Made by a program: the position numbers and the translations under genes
In this document: piece after piece, positions 48,655 through 60,408 of the stretch
Layout: each line of letters starts with the position of its first letter
How positions within the stretch are numbered: the stretch's first letter is position 1
Notes under the pieces: model-generated
The model's database searches: none
What the model was told of the DNA's origin: nothing
The model's input: only the letters and a program-made list of their open reading frames with translations
Assembly (NCBI GenBank): GCA_030710605.1
Contig: CP092872.1
Coordinates: 10,019,916-10,083,915 of the forward strand
DNA length: 64,000 bases
Direction: 5' to 3'
From: Cordylochernes scorpioides
Lineage: Eukaryota; Arthropoda; Arachnida; Pseudoscorpiones; Chernetidae

Positions 48655-49015
48655 TTATTGGGACAATAGCAAATGAATTAGCTATTGAATCAATGGCCTA
48701 AAACATATAAATGTCATATGAAGCAGGAATATGTGAATAGTCATTCATATTTAAATACTTGCCATTCACTGGAGTATTTTTGCCACCAGTTAACATCACT
48801 AGATGCACCAATATACTCACTACTTATAGTGTGGATAGAAGTTTTTTTTTTCCTTGAGCAACCTTTTGCTAGTGATATTTACCAATTATGTAAAAGTTTC
48901 TGCGAGTCCCACTGCTCATGTATACCCTACTTGTATATGTTCAGATCTATTTTCCTTGATAAGCAAGTTACTTCTTACTGTTACTGAATGTACTCACTAT
49001 TGTTTGTCCCAATAA
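48655..49015. repeat. 361-bp segment bounded by a 12-bp inverted repeat
   Basis: TTATTGGGACAA at 48655-48666 is the exact inverse of TTGTCCCAATAA at 49004-49015. No target duplication is visible. A 100-codon plus-strand ORF inside (48685-48987) has no recognisable domain. Possibly a MITE. Confidence 0.4.
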
Positions 49016-49508
49016 GCTGCTACAAGCCCACAATGATTCCTCAACTCGCACATGCAACAGCAAGACTTCAGGATCCTCCCAAACATGAACATTAGTCAAC
49101 AGGGTCCACCAATGTGCATATATTGAGTCGACAGGATTTCAAACTGTGAAGAAAAATCCCAATGAATTTCTATATGATGGTAAACTTTTATATAGCAAAT
49201 TGCTTTACCTTATTGTCTTATTAAAATACATTTTAAATGAAATTAGTTTATTTTAGCATTTTTGTTGAGTCATTTTTGATTTTAACCCTTTGCGGACCTG
49301 TGTCGACCTCAGGTCGACAAGGTAAAATGATCCAGCAGGTCTAGTGTCGAGCTAGGGTCGACATGGAAACTGAGCCCCCTATATTAACTCTAGTGTCGAC
49401 TTACGCTAGACAAACATTTTATGGACATCTCGCGCCATCTATGAATTCAAAATTTAACTAATTGGCATCTGCCCAATTTTTTAATATATTTTTATTTACT
49501 TTTGAAAA

Positions 49509-51940
49509 ATGGCGTCCTTTTGTGAATCCACTATTATTGATAAAGAAGATTATGAAGTTGATAGTGAGTATGATACTTTTTATGATTCGGATGATACAAT
49601 TATTTATAATTATGAAAGTGAAACTAAAAGTGTGAATGAAGAAACATGGCTGAATGTTTCTAATAACGATATAGCTCCAGTTCGTCATAATTTTACCGCG
49701 CAATCTGGCCTCCCAAAATATATCACCTCAATCTAAACCAATAAATTATTTTTACTTATTTTTTACAGCAGAATTATTAAATCAAATAGTTCTACAAACT
49801 AATAAATATGCAGAAAAAAAAATTCTGAAAAAATTTGAGTCAACATTCAACTTGGCTCAAATGGAAAAATGTAACACTAGATGAAATGAAGGCCTTTATT
49901 GGACTAATTATAAATATGGGTATAGTAATTTTGCCAAATCTGAAAGATTATTGGGCTACTCAAGAATGTTTCCCAAAAGTTTTCAACCGTCAAAGATTTT
50001 TACAAATATTTTGGATGCTTCACCTTTCAGAACCTACTCCTGCTGACGCCCCTATTCATACACGAACCCAAAAAGCACAAAATTATCTTTCCTATTTGAG
50101 CAATAAATTTCTTTCAATTTTCAAACCATCAAAAAATATAGCAATAGATGAATCAACTGTAGGATTCAAAGGGAAAATATCATTCAAAACCTATAACCCT
50201 CAAAAGCCAAGAAAATGGGGATTGAGGGTATATGTTGCTGCCGAATCAAAATTAGGTTATATTTATTCCTTATTATGGCAAACTTACCACAGACTCTCTA
50301 ATACGACCTGATCTACCATTTACCTCTAGAATAGTTCTTTCTTTATTCGAAAACATCAGAAACAAATATCCAGACCTAAAAGGCATGCACATATACACTG
50401 ACAGATTTTATACCAATGCTCCATTAGCCCAAGAATTATCTTTGTTCAAATGCCACCTAACAGGCACAATAAATCCTGGAAGAAAAGGAAATTGTAAAGA
50501 AATCAAAAAGCCTAAAATATCTAAAGGAGAAACACTCGCCTATAGAAAAAATAATATTTTGCTGCTCTCTTGGAAAGACAAGAGAATCGTTACTATGTGT
50601 TCTTCATGGCATGACTCCAGTGTAGAAACAATTGAAAGACATACTAAACAAGGACTTGAGCAAATTAAAAAAAACCTATAGTTGTTTCTGATTATACTCA
50701 AAATATGGGAGGCGTTGATATTGCTGACCAATTAGCTTCCACCTATTCTTTTCTAAGAAAATCATTGAAGTGGTGGAGAAAAATATTTTTTGGGGTCTTG
50801 AAGTATCCATTATAAATTCACTAGACGAATGGCCCGGGCAATGCCCGGGGTTTACCCGAGTGCGAATATATTTTTAAAACGTTGACTTGGGTGGTCGCTA
50901 TTAACAGGGTGGTCTGTATAGACAGGTGGATGTATCACACAGCTGATAACAGGGTTGTCTAGAGTGGTCGCTATAGACAGGGTGGTCTGTATAGACAGGT
51001 GGATGTATCACACTGCTGATAACAGGGTTGCCTAAGGTGACCGCTATAGACAGGGTGGTCTGTATAGACAGGCAGCTGATAACAGGGTTGTCTAGAGTGG
51101 TCGCTATAGTCAGGGTGGTCTGTATAGACAGGTTTATGAGAGAGGCAAACTTAAAGGTGTTTGACGCCGCAATCCCCAGAGAGAGTGTTTTTTGTTGCAT
51201 CATGCTGTGACTCACACGATGACCCAAGGTCAACAGGGGTGGAGCAGCAAGCTTAAGCCTATCACCGTCTGGCGGCGCTGCTTGCGAGTTATATCTACAA
51301 TTCTGCAAATAACTAAGGATATTCAAGATATTCAAGAAATTATTTTTCGAAAACCTTTCCGGGGATATACCTAATAATATCCCAGAATTTCATGGCGATT
51401 GGATGTATGGTTTTTGAATAACAGGGTTGTCTAGAGGGGGGCAGGGAGGACACGTGTTCCCTCGCAGCCAATGAGCGCGCATTCTATCCGTGAGCTTCAG
51501 ACAAACAGACAAACAAACAGACAGAATAAGGCAAATATATAAGTAGATATATTTTATATAAAGAAAATAACATCAAACATAACATCAAATATAAAAATCA
51601 CTTAGAATTTAGGAAAGAAATAATTATGGAATTGATAAAAAATGTCCGAGTGCCACAAGAGTCAAGGAAAAGAGTTCACCAATCAAGTCTCCATACAGAA
51701 CGCTTGACCAATAAATTACATGTAATGGTCCGACATCCAGAAAAGAAAACAAAAGACTAGTGTATGCTCCAATAGAAAGGTAAAAGGAGGAAGAAAAGAA
51801 ACTGTTTTTTTGCAAAACCTGCACAAAAAACCTGGTTTGTGCATTGGAGATTGTTTTGAGGCATACCATACCAAGGTTGTTTATAAATCTTTTTATTATT
51901 TTTTAATTTTCTCCTTACATATATATGTAGAATAGTCTTA
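49509..51940 (+). pseudogene. piggyBac transposase, broken by frameshifts and an insertion
   Basis: Starts at the ATG at 49509 (MASFCESTIIDKEDYEVDSE, acidic N-terminus), shifts near 49735, continues in 49835-50311 and 50385-50681, and then to 50820. The catalytic Asp codons are all visible: AIDEST at 50147-50149, YTDRFY at 50400-50402 and VDIADQ at 50717-50719. After the insertion the frame resumes exactly (VSIINS | YILYKEN) and ends in a Cys-rich C-terminal finger (VCSNRK, CKTCTKKPGLCIGDCF near 51755-51860) in two frames. Family: cut-and-paste transposase acting at TTAA. Not functional as it stands; at least four frame breaks. Confidence 0.92.
50821..51547 (+). mobile_element. 727-bp RTE/SINE-like insertion in the piggyBac ORF
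   Basis: Begins CTAGACGAATGGCCCGGGCA and ends CAGACAGAATAAGGC plus AAATATATAAGTAGA, the style of RTE-derived short elements (CCGGGC-rich start, ACAGACAAACA tail). Inside is a tandem array of GGTGGTCTGTATAGACAGG units starting at 50908, 50981, 51054 and 51114 (spacing 73, 73, 60). No ORF for RT. The flanking transposase codons rejoin without an obvious target duplication. Confidence 0.65.
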
Positions 51941-52095
51941 TTTTTTATATTTTGTATAAATTTGTTCACTAAATATTATGCTTTGTCTTAATTCAAGTTT
52001 TAAGCATACTGTATATAAAACTTGGCAGGTTGCCAATTTAAGCCTAGTCTTGCTTAAGGTTCTCACGTATCAGCCATAAGGCCGCAAAGGGTTAA

Positions 52096-53030
52096 AAAGC
52101 ACATTTTTTATATCAATAGGCACATTTTGGTTTATAATAAATTGTTGTCAGTCTTTTAAAGGTCTTGAACTCTTTAGAAACACATTTAAGAGCTTGATAA
52201 CCTTTCATTGTAAAATATCATTTAAAATAAAAAATATATATTATACTTTAAAATTAAAACCATGGCATTGATTAACAATATATACATTTAGGGTTTAAAA
52301 ATAATATCAATTTAAAATGAAATTTTTATTATTAAAACATCTTCCTATTGATAAATTTTTACATCTTTTATTCAATAAAACATTTTGACACGTAATTGGG
52401 AATGTGTGAAATGGTAAATATAATGAAATTAATATAAAAAAGTACTAAAATTAGGTTTAAATATGAAGTTAGAATAAAAATTGAATTTAACCCAAATGGT
52501 TGGCATGTATTATTATAACTTTGCCAAAGAGTTTCAATATTAAAAATTTAGGAGAAACCTTCCAAAACATTCTGACAAACAATGGAAATTACTGAAAGTT
52601 GATATCTCTCTTGGACAATAACCTCTTACACAACACAAAAATTACATCCTCACCATGTATAATAATAAAAACAAAAAATATAATTATAAAAACAACAAAA
52701 AGTCAACAAAATCCAAGAAAAAAAAATTGGATCAAATAAATCCTTAATTGCCCAAACAATGAAACAAATTCTATTACTTTACAGCTAAATGTTGCTATAC
52801 TTTCCTTACCTTAATGCAAACAACACAGCCAGGCAGCAATAACAGATTTGACCTCACTTGGTGCCTCAAGTTGGTTTGTGATTGACACCAAACCCGTTCA
52901 CATTACACTTTGAACATTTCCAATTAACACATGTCAATTTTCATATAAAACTGTATATAATGATCCTACCTATTGCATTTCTCTAATATTTTTATCAACT
53001 TGTGTATCATTTGACCCTATCAGATTGCTA
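52096..53030. other. A+T-rich stretch without a gene
   Basis: Nothing recognised. Confidence 0.5.
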
Positions 53031-54690
53031 TGTTGCTGCTGTATCAAGGATTGTGAAATGACCACACAGGATCGTTAAGAATCTGTTTAATTCCCCTTTG
53101 TTTACTTTCATGCATTATCGAGAAAAAGCAAGTGACATACATGAAGGATAATCCAACAGGGGGAAGCTTGACTTCTCTGCTGCCCAGCTGGACTTCCTGA
53201 TTGGTTCGTCTACCTCCTTGGGCCACCTAGAGCATTATCGTAACATTGCCTTCTTCCAAAGGCTGTTGGTCTCAAAGAAGACAAACCCTCTCTCCTGTGT
53301 GCTAGAGGATCTTTGAACTCCTGAATGTCTCTGACCACGAGTCTTATCAGCTGTTCTAAAAAGTAATGTTAGGAATAGCATCACACCCTGTTTATTGGAC
53401 CACATTCCAACTCTGGCCCCCTTTCCACTCTCAGTTCTTGTTGAGAACACTGTCTATAAAAGAATGATGGTTCTCTAGTTGATACCAACCATAGTTCACT
53501 CCTTTTTATTTTTTGTCTGTGGCTTGGTTTTTTCCTTGTGCATATCCTTGAGTTGCTATTGTTGGTACCATATCATTTACACTTCTATAGTGTGCTTTCA
53601 TTACTTCTGCTCACAGTGGCACTGTAAATCATCATTCTTTGCTGTTGTAGTGTCTTCCCAACTCATGCTCTTCATATCCTGTCAGTCCAGCACATATTGT
53701 CCTTATTAGGTCCCAAAAGGCTGTAGGGGCTGTTCTTTTTCCAACTGAAGTTTTCTATTGGTTTTCCATTTTCTTGTTCCTGAAGCTTTCTCCTACTAGA
53801 ACATAGACTTGTGTCTCTTTGTGCCAACCTTAACTGGGCTAAACTTTGCAAACCTCCTGGAGATGTAGGGCAATGCGATAGTCTCAATTACCGCAGAACT
53901 ATTTCCAGGTGATGGCTGTTTACCTTGCACCTTGTAGGATGGAGGAGTGAAGATGATTGGGAAATATTCATGGCTTACCTCAGTGGAATGCAGGCAGCAT
54001 CACTGACACATTACATGGGACATCCTGAATGCAGACATTGTCATCAGACTTTCCTGGAGGACCTAATGCTCCACCAGCTTCAAACATCAATCTTGTCCCA
54101 CTTCCACAAGGTGCCCAGCTCCATCCCGCCCATTTGGATCGATGCTGTAGTCCCATGCAGTCTAGCCTCATCTGTCATCCCATCGAACTACGACTCAAGA
54201 TCACTGATATATTCACAAAGTAATTCAGAAGGGATCCCAGGGATGGAATTTCTGCATGGCACTTTATCTGGCATTCTCTCTTAGTTTGCTTGGTTCAAAG
54301 TGCTCATGCTATAGCCATTGTTGGGGACAATCAGTTCTCTCTCACCTTATCATGCCACCTTTCTTGATCCTTTATCAGAAGGGCATTCACCATCTTGCAA
54401 AGCTCAGCCTTTTGAGCTTCCTGCCATCAGATTACCTCATTTAACACTGCACTCCATCATCCCACAGCTTTATTTATTCAATCCTTTCATTATGCTTAGG
54501 GGAAAGCTTGGATGAGTTCCGAATTGTTCTACTGCCATTTTCTAGTTTCACAGGCTAGAAAAGTCCCTGCATTGTCATCTCGAACAAAGAATCCACTTCT
54601 GACGCCAATTGTTATGTCGCTTCTGTATTAGTATGGTCAAATGCACATGTGGGATTAATAAGGATTTTTCCATCTTGTCCAAGATCATTT
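53031..54690 (-). mobile_element. Truncated LTR retrotransposon, minus strand
   Basis: A 215-bp LTR at 53031-53245 (TGTTGCTGCTG..CGTAACA), a purine tract GGAAGAAGGCAA next to it on the minus strand, about 1.36 kb of internal sequence, a gag-like ATG at 54538 (MAVEQFGTHPSF), a primer-binding site at 54593-54608 and the start of the 5' LTR at 54610 (TGTTATGTCGCTTCTGTATT), which fades after about 80 bases. No RT or integrase is recognisable, so it is a short, non-autonomous or deleted member of the family that left the solo LTR at 47333. Confidence 0.7.
54593..54608 (-). promoter_or_regulatory. Primer-binding site of the truncated LTR element
   Basis: Minus strand TTGGCGTCAGAAGTGG next to the LTR end ACATAACA; one base different from the site at 15182. 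Confidence 0.7.
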
Positions 54691-55263
54691 TAAGGCCTAG
54701 AGAGACAATCCTTTTTGGGATATTTTCATATAAATTTGTTTCATGCTTATTTTAGATTATTTTAATTTTACCATAACTCTTTTTACATTTCATATACATT
54801 TATAACCTGATCTTTTTTTCAAACCAAATTTTTGTTCAGTTTGTAATTCTTTTAAACTACTAAACCATTTTTAAAATATCATATTCCTCTATTTTTGACA
54901 AAATTATGCCTAATACTATAATCATTCACTTTTTCTTACCAAACTGTTTAAAACCTTTTTTAGTTCTCCAAGGTGCATTAAACAATTTACCATCTTTGTT
55001 TTGCTCTAGCACATTTCCCTTGGTGCATTTTTACTACACTCTACAGGATATGTTAGCAGTCATACATGATAAAGGTGACCTACCTTCTTCCATTCCCATT
55101 TCTTACTATGGGGTACCAGCATTTTAAAACATTTTCTCTTATCAACAAATAAAATAATCACTTGGTCATAATACTTTCAATTATCTCATTTTGAAATTGG
55201 TCAAATATTTTCTAAAAATAAATGTCCAGCCATGTTATATATAGTAAATTCTTTGCTAATTCT
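54691..55263. other. A+T-rich stretch without an assigned gene
   Basis: A 73-codon plus-strand ORF at 54906-55127 shows no domain. On the minus strand a GAAGAAG|GTAGGT word near 55085 looks like a splice donor, but no matching exon was found. Confidence 0.35.
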
Positions 55264-55476
55264 ATCTTCTTTCTTACCTTTACTCAATCATATCAGGGTA
55301 TCAAGCTTGTAGAGTGGTGTCTGCTGGGGATGAGTAAAGCTCATCAATGGATGAGTCAATACAGTCAATAATGTGTTTTGGGCTTGCAGGTTGAGAATTG
55401 CACTTAGTACAAAGTGGGAAAACCTTGCAACCATTCTGGAAAGTCATTGTCCGTAGATGACCAGACTAAGTTGGGC
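55264..55476 (-). pseudogene. 3' end fragment of the LINE
   Basis: On the minus strand about 210 bases match the end of the LINE ORF2 and its 3' tail (plus-strand words CATCAATGGATGAGTCAATA, GGAAAACCTTGCAACCATTC, and the tail complement TCTTCTTTCTTACC at about 55268). A 5'-truncated insertion, as LINEs usually leave. Confidence 0.85.
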
Positions 55477-55666
55477 TAATTCTATTAATGCTTTAAATGT
55501 TAAATACTGTTAAATTATATTTGCAATGGTATACATAAAAATCACACCTATAGTTCTTTGTTACTTTTTCTTGTTAAGAAAGCCATTAACATTGTTTTCT
55601 ATTCTTTTTTATAATTAATTGAAATATAATGATTTTTTTCTCTCAAAATTTTCAATGGTAATATTC

Positions 55667-55698
55667 CTTGGGGTGTTGAATTAAAGAGGTTTGACTAT
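55667..55698. mobile_element. Single end of a CAGT-terminus element
   Basis: Plus-strand TTGGGGTGTTGAATTAAAGA plus GGTTTGACTATA is the inverse of the left end of the 33390-34468 element (..CCTCTTTAATTCAACACCCC). No partner end found. Confidence 0.55.
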
Positions 55699-56260
55699 AT
55701 GCAACACAGTAGTTAAAAACCTAGTATTATGTGCATAGCTACAATTAATATAACTTTTTTCTCTCATAAGTATTTCTACATTACTGCCAACAATATGCAC
55801 ATTAAAAAGATTTTGTTTAAAGTATTTCCACTTTTTAATAAAATATACTCCTATGTGTATAATTTTAAAATATTAAATTTCAATTCCATCATCACTAAGC
55901 AGCTCTATATTAAATATGCAACTTATTCCAAAATATACAATTCATATAAAAATCATATCACATACAAATCAATAAAGAATGGAAAAATCAAATCTTAATT
56001 CAAGGGACCACCTGCTAGTGGAAGAATCTTTCAGCTTTAAAATATACATCAATTGAACAAGACTGAGCCTATGTCATTAACCAGGATACCCCTAAAAATC
56101 ATTATTTGGGGGAAGAAAGTTTTAATAACAGTATATGCCCAGCTGATGCAGCAAGCCAAATGCTCCTGCACTTTTCCTCATTTGTCAGCTGATATTTATC
56201 TTGCTTTGGAGTCTGAAGTTCTTTCTTCTTTGCTCTGTAACACTTTGGTGACCACAAATA

Positions 56261-56411
56261 CAGTAGAACCTCCCTTTAGCGGACACCTCTCCACAAAGGA
56301 CAGTTTTCATTTACAAAATTACAATTTAGCAACTCTCCAGTAAGAGGACACCTCTCCCTAAAGGACATTTTGGCTCTGCAATTAGGTGTCCTTTACAGGG
56401 AGGTTCTACTG
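56261..56411. mobile_element. 151-bp MITE with CAGT ends
   Basis: Left CAGTAGAACCTCCCTTTAGC and inverted right CAGTAGAACCTCCCTGTAAA; the first 15 bases are identical. TA on both sides (56259-56260, 56412-56413). GGACACCT words are repeated inside both arms. Too short to code; mobilised in trans if at all. Confidence 0.92.
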
Positions 56412-56413
56412 TA

Positions 56414-57175
56414 CCTCCCCCTTTAATCACACACACACATATAAATAAATATATTGTACTAATGAACTCATTACCTTGTCAATTGTTTTCTTAGCATTAA
56501 AAATAATATTTACAATAAAACTTTGTTATAATGCTTTGCTTATAGGACTTTTTCTAGTCCTGTTCACAATTTACCTTTTTCTCCAAGAAGTGGCTGAACT
56601 GGAAATGCCAAGGCGGTTGGCCCTACACTCAGAAAACTGAGAGAAAAGTGAAGTATTCAAACCACAGAAATTAGAGTCAAGACTCTTGTAGGTAATCTAA
56701 TTTTTGCCTATGTGTGTTTTAGGATTATTTTAAATAAAAGCTTCATTTTCAAGGTTGACATCTCATCAGGCCTTTTTGTTATTGAGCATGAATAGAAACC
56801 ACACACACATTTTAAAAATATTTTCCTTCAGGCCCTCAACTCTCCTGCCAACCCACATATTTATATCAAGGAATTAAGTTTGAGCACATTATGCATTTTT
56901 GTAATACATTCAAAACAAAATTTGGTGTGAAAATAAAAATATCACATAATTCTAGAGAAAACATTATAACAAGATTAGTAATAATTATATTCCAAAGCAA
57001 GTTGATTATTTTAAATAAAATATTGTAAAAATATTATTCTCTCTCTATATAAATTAATTAATTTCAATATTTTGCTAGATAGCTAACTCACCTCAAATGC
57101 CTCTATTCTTTTAAGTAACCAAGCAACTTCTGTGCACTCCAGGAACCTGGATTAACCAAATAAATAAGGTTGAAT
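56414..57175. other. A+T-rich stretch without a gene
   Basis: A CA-repeat tract near 56430 and otherwise nothing recognised. Confidence 0.5.
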
Positions 57176-57370
57176 TTATGAATAAAAAATTTTTCCCATC
57201 ATATCCTGACCTCTTTTCAAAATTTTCTGTGACAATATTTTAAAAGGCTTATATACATTGTTATATTCGATAGAAAAGCTCAAAGGACAAGATTCTAGCT
57301 TCATTTTAGAAATTTGCAATTGCTTCTGACATTTTTTCAGCATGATTTCGCCGATTAACACTGATATCTG
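57176..57370 (-). CDS. Possible terminal exon of an unidentified minus-strand gene
   Basis: On the minus strand a strong acceptor (TTATTTTTTTGGCAG) at 57371-57385 precedes 64 open codons starting ISVLIGEIMLKKCQKQLQ and a TAA at 57178-57176. The composition (Lys, Gln, Cys, Met) looks coding against the A+T-rich background. No polyadenylation signal is seen close downstream, and no family is recognised. A link to the other candidate minus-strand exons at 57.9, 62.2 and 63.4 kb is unproven. Confidence 0.35.
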   Translation of the reverse strand, partial: QISVLIGEIMLKKCQKQLQISKMKLESCPLSFSIEYNNVYKPFKILSQKILKRGQDMMGKIFYS

Positions 57371-57874
57371 CCAAAAAAATAAGATGAACATTGAAGCTAA
57401 AGGCGCCAATATTACAATAGGTTATAAAACTGTCCATGGTTTTAAAAGGATAAAAAGAGAAAAATAATGGCATTTTGACCTTCACAGTAGGAGCAAATGT
57501 ACTTTAAAAAGTAAATAGGTAAAAAATCACAGATTTCAACATGACAAAAGTTGGGGTCTACTTTTTAATAATTAAAATAACCTTTAATTGAATTTTAATT
57601 TGCCGTGGGGACATTGTAATGTATTAAGTAGTATTTATTGAACAACTTAAATTTTGAATTGAATATCCTAAAAAATTTTGACTATAATATTAATTCCACT
57701 CCTATTTTAAAAAGTTAATGTACAAGTCAAATGTGTGTCATATATTAAATATATAATACATTTTAAAATTAAATTTCAATACTGCTTTTTGAGCATTCAT
57801 TTTATTTTATTTTTACCTTCATATATTCAACAAATTATAAATGGACTAAATGTTATTTCAATTATATATTATTT

Positions 57875-58056
57875 TTAAATAACAATTCTGATTACAACCT
57901 TCCACTTGTATATTGTAACTAAAATGTTGCTCTTGTGAGAGAGATGTACTGATGTAAATAAATACATCATTGACCTAATTTGCTTCAAAAAATTTATACA
58001 CAAAATATTTAATTCATTCAATAATCTTACACTAAACCATATTATGCTTGTGGATT
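57875..58056 (-). CDS. Possible exon, unidentified minus-strand gene
   Basis: An acceptor-like CATCATCTATGGCAG ends at about 58057 on the minus strand, followed by an open stretch (ESTSIIWFSVRLLNELNILC...) to the stop at 57875, hydrophobic in character. The donor is unclear (AAG|GTTGTA near 57897 would give phase 0, which would fit 57370). Weak evidence. Confidence 0.2.
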
Positions 58057-58087
58057 CTGCCATAGATGATGGTAAGATGGTGCACAA

Positions 58088-59307
58088 TATTCAAAATGTA
58101 AGGTCTTGCTATGCTGCTGTGTCTGAATTATTGAAGCCAAGACATCTCAACTTGTGTAGTTTCAGTGCCTGGTAACATCAGCCTGCTCCATCTGAAGCTT
58201 TCTTTTATTCTTTCTTCAAAAGTGCACCTACCAGTCAGTTATTTGACTGTAATTACCAAAAGAATGTGCCTCCACAATCAACCTGCTCATTCATCATCAC
58301 CCTTCTTTCCCTACAATATATTCATATGGGTTTTATCAACATACTATATATGAAGCAATTAAAGCGTTGTATTGGATTCAAAGCAGACTTGGGTTGATAG
58401 GACAATCTAATACCTAAAACATGTGATATAGAACAAATCTAAAAATCAATTTTGATTTCTATATAATTCCAGTAACCATTAAATCCTAATGCTGAGGGAA
58501 ACTAGTGAAATAAAAGAAGCCCCTTCAACTTTCAAAATATATAAAAAATTGGATTTAGCGCTTTGGCATTCCCAAACCTTTCTCTTTAGATATCATTGAA
58601 AATCTAGTAAAAGATTCTTATACAATTGTTAAGTTTCAAAACAACACTTTTGACAGATACCAGGGCTAATTTCCTGGTGCCATGGGCTTTCTGTATTTTC
58701 CAAAGTTTGGAGTAAATTTACTGACCAAAATTTGGAAGGTGGCAATGGCCATGTTTTTTTTTTTTTTAATGGGAGAAATTCTACCACTATTTCACATTAA
58801 ATATATGTTTAAAAGTTACCAACCCCAAGACACCTGGGTAAATTGAAGGAATGTATATAAAAAAAAAGTTGTCAGAAGGTCAATATATGATATCAGCTTG
58901 ATGCCCTCATTTTTAAATTTTATCTGATCACTACAAGGATTTTTACATTAGTGTTCCCCTGGCCCTACTCAAATTACAATATGAATATATTTTAAAGCTA
59001 TTGTTATTTTAAAAAGAGCACAACAGTTTAAAAATATTAAGAAGATAATCTATTATTCCTATCCTGAGTTATTTTAGCATATTATTTTTATATTGAAGAA
59101 ACATTTTTGGATTTCAATAAATAATTTGGTTGGAAGTTCACCCTGTTCAAAGGGCCATTTTGATTTAATTTACCCAGGTTTCACCTTCAATAATAAATTT
59201 TCAAGTTTCTTCACAATCATGCCCCTAATAATCTGTTTTAAAAATGATTATTTAAGAGCCATTTCTTTGTACATAAGTATTAACTATAATAGGAGTGATG
59301 GAACATA
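58088..59307. other. A+T-rich stretch without a recognised gene
   Basis: Nothing supported. Confidence 0.4.
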
Positions 59308-60408
59308 CGAGGGCCATCCAATAAATAAGTTTCCCTATTTTTTTAACAAATAAACGACATTATTTACAATTATGCAGTTATTTTATTTTCATTATACAAC
59401 TCATAGACTACCTTTCTAAATAATCACCATTTCTGTCCAAACATTTTTGGTACCGTTGTAGCAATTTTTAGATACCACTGTTGTCCTGTCTTGGTAGCCA
59501 GTGGTTCACCTCCGCCTGCACTTCGTCATCATTCGCAAAGTGCTTGCCTCCAAGGTGCCACTTGAGTGCTGGATAAAGATAGAAGTCGCTTGGGGCAAGT
59601 TCCGGAGAATAAGGTGGATGTGTGAAAATTTCCCATTTGAAGTTTTCCATAGCTATAACTTTGCCTGCAGAGATTGTGACCTTCGCCTTTTTTGGTGCAC
59701 TTTCCTCAGGCTTCTTCCACACCATGCTTTGTCGTTTTGTTTCTGGAGTTGAATGATGCACCCAGCTTTCATCTCCAGTGACAATACTGGAAAACAGTTG
59801 ATCTCCATCTCTTTGATGCATTTCCAGGAAAGCTCGGGCTGCCTCCATCCGTTGGACCCATCTTGTGCAGACTTTGAGAAATTTCAAAGCATCTGACATG
59901 ATTGTTCCAATCGAAGAGCGTCTAATTTCGATTCCAGGAGGCAGTCGAATTATTATTTTGTCAATGGTGACTCGGCGATCTGCTTCCACCACATTCCGAA
60001 CAGCAGCAACGGCTGCATTGTCTGTGGCAGTAACGGGGCTGCCGCTTCGCTCGTCATCATGCACGTTTTGCCGTCCTTATAAGAACCATGAACGCCATCG
60101 GCAAACCATTTGGATGCTCATACATTCTTCACCATACACTGACACTGAATTGCGATGAATATTGACCGCAGTTTAATTTTTCGCCGTGAAAAAAACGAAT
60201 TACAGAACGGAGTTCACAAGTGAACACGTTCACCAGTGGTAGCTCCATGGAAACTGAAGCGCTACGGACTTGCGCGTACGAGTAGCGTGATTTTGAAGGT
60301 CACCAGCTTCCAACGCATCCTAGTGACCATTTCTTCTATACTAACTAATTTTTACGTTTCGTTCGCAGAAAAAAAAAATAGGGAAACTTATTTATTGGAT
60401 GGCCCTCG
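59308..60408 (-). mobile_element. mariner element with perfect 37-bp terminal inverted repeats
   Basis: Both ends read CGAGGGCCATCCAATAAATA inward and agree for 37 bases into the T-run, flanked by TA (59306-59307 and 60409-60410). At 1101 bp it is about 200 bp shorter than a usual mariner because of a coding deletion. Identical ends suggest a relatively recent insertion by a trans-acting transposase. Confidence 0.96.
59468..60160 (-). pseudogene. mariner transposase, internally deleted
   Basis: The N-terminal helix-turn-helix part (MSIQMVCRWRSWFL, from about 60118) is stopped by TAA at 60079-60077; then 198 codons are open (60064-59468) with RRSSIGTIMSD, the first catalytic Asp in SSIVTGDESWVHH, and the third in THPPYSPELAPSDFYL. 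The joint at about residue 138 (SAGKVIAMENFKWEIF) skips roughly 80-100 residues, including the DNARPH block with the second Asp, yet keeps the frame. A DD34D enzyme without its second Asp cannot cut DNA. Confidence 0.93.

Larger units (their letters stand above)
49286..52091 (+). mobile_element. piggyBac transposon with TTAA borders
   Basis: Left end CCCTTTGCGGACCTGTGTCG after TTAA (49282-49285); the inverted right end is CCCTTTGCGGCCTTATGGCT before TTAA (52092-52095). Ten terminal bases match exactly, and the TTAA duplication is diagnostic of piggyBac. The left subterminal region holds several GTCGAC palindromes (49301-49413). Total 2806 bp, of which 727 bp (50821-51547) is a later insertion. 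Confidence 0.95.

Noticed and set aside
50901-51335. 144-codon minus-strand ORF with repeated peptides
   Set aside because: The repeats simply reflect the 73-bp tandem units of the insertion in the piggyBac; no stop by chance of period and composition.
50821-51547. Helitron as an explanation of the insertion without target duplication
   Set aside because: The ends do not show the TC start and CTRR end with a terminal hairpin, nor an A|T insertion point.
53479-54515. Overlapping plus-strand ORFs of 60-119 codons
   Set aside because: They fall inside the internal region of the minus-strand LTR element and have no conserved domains.
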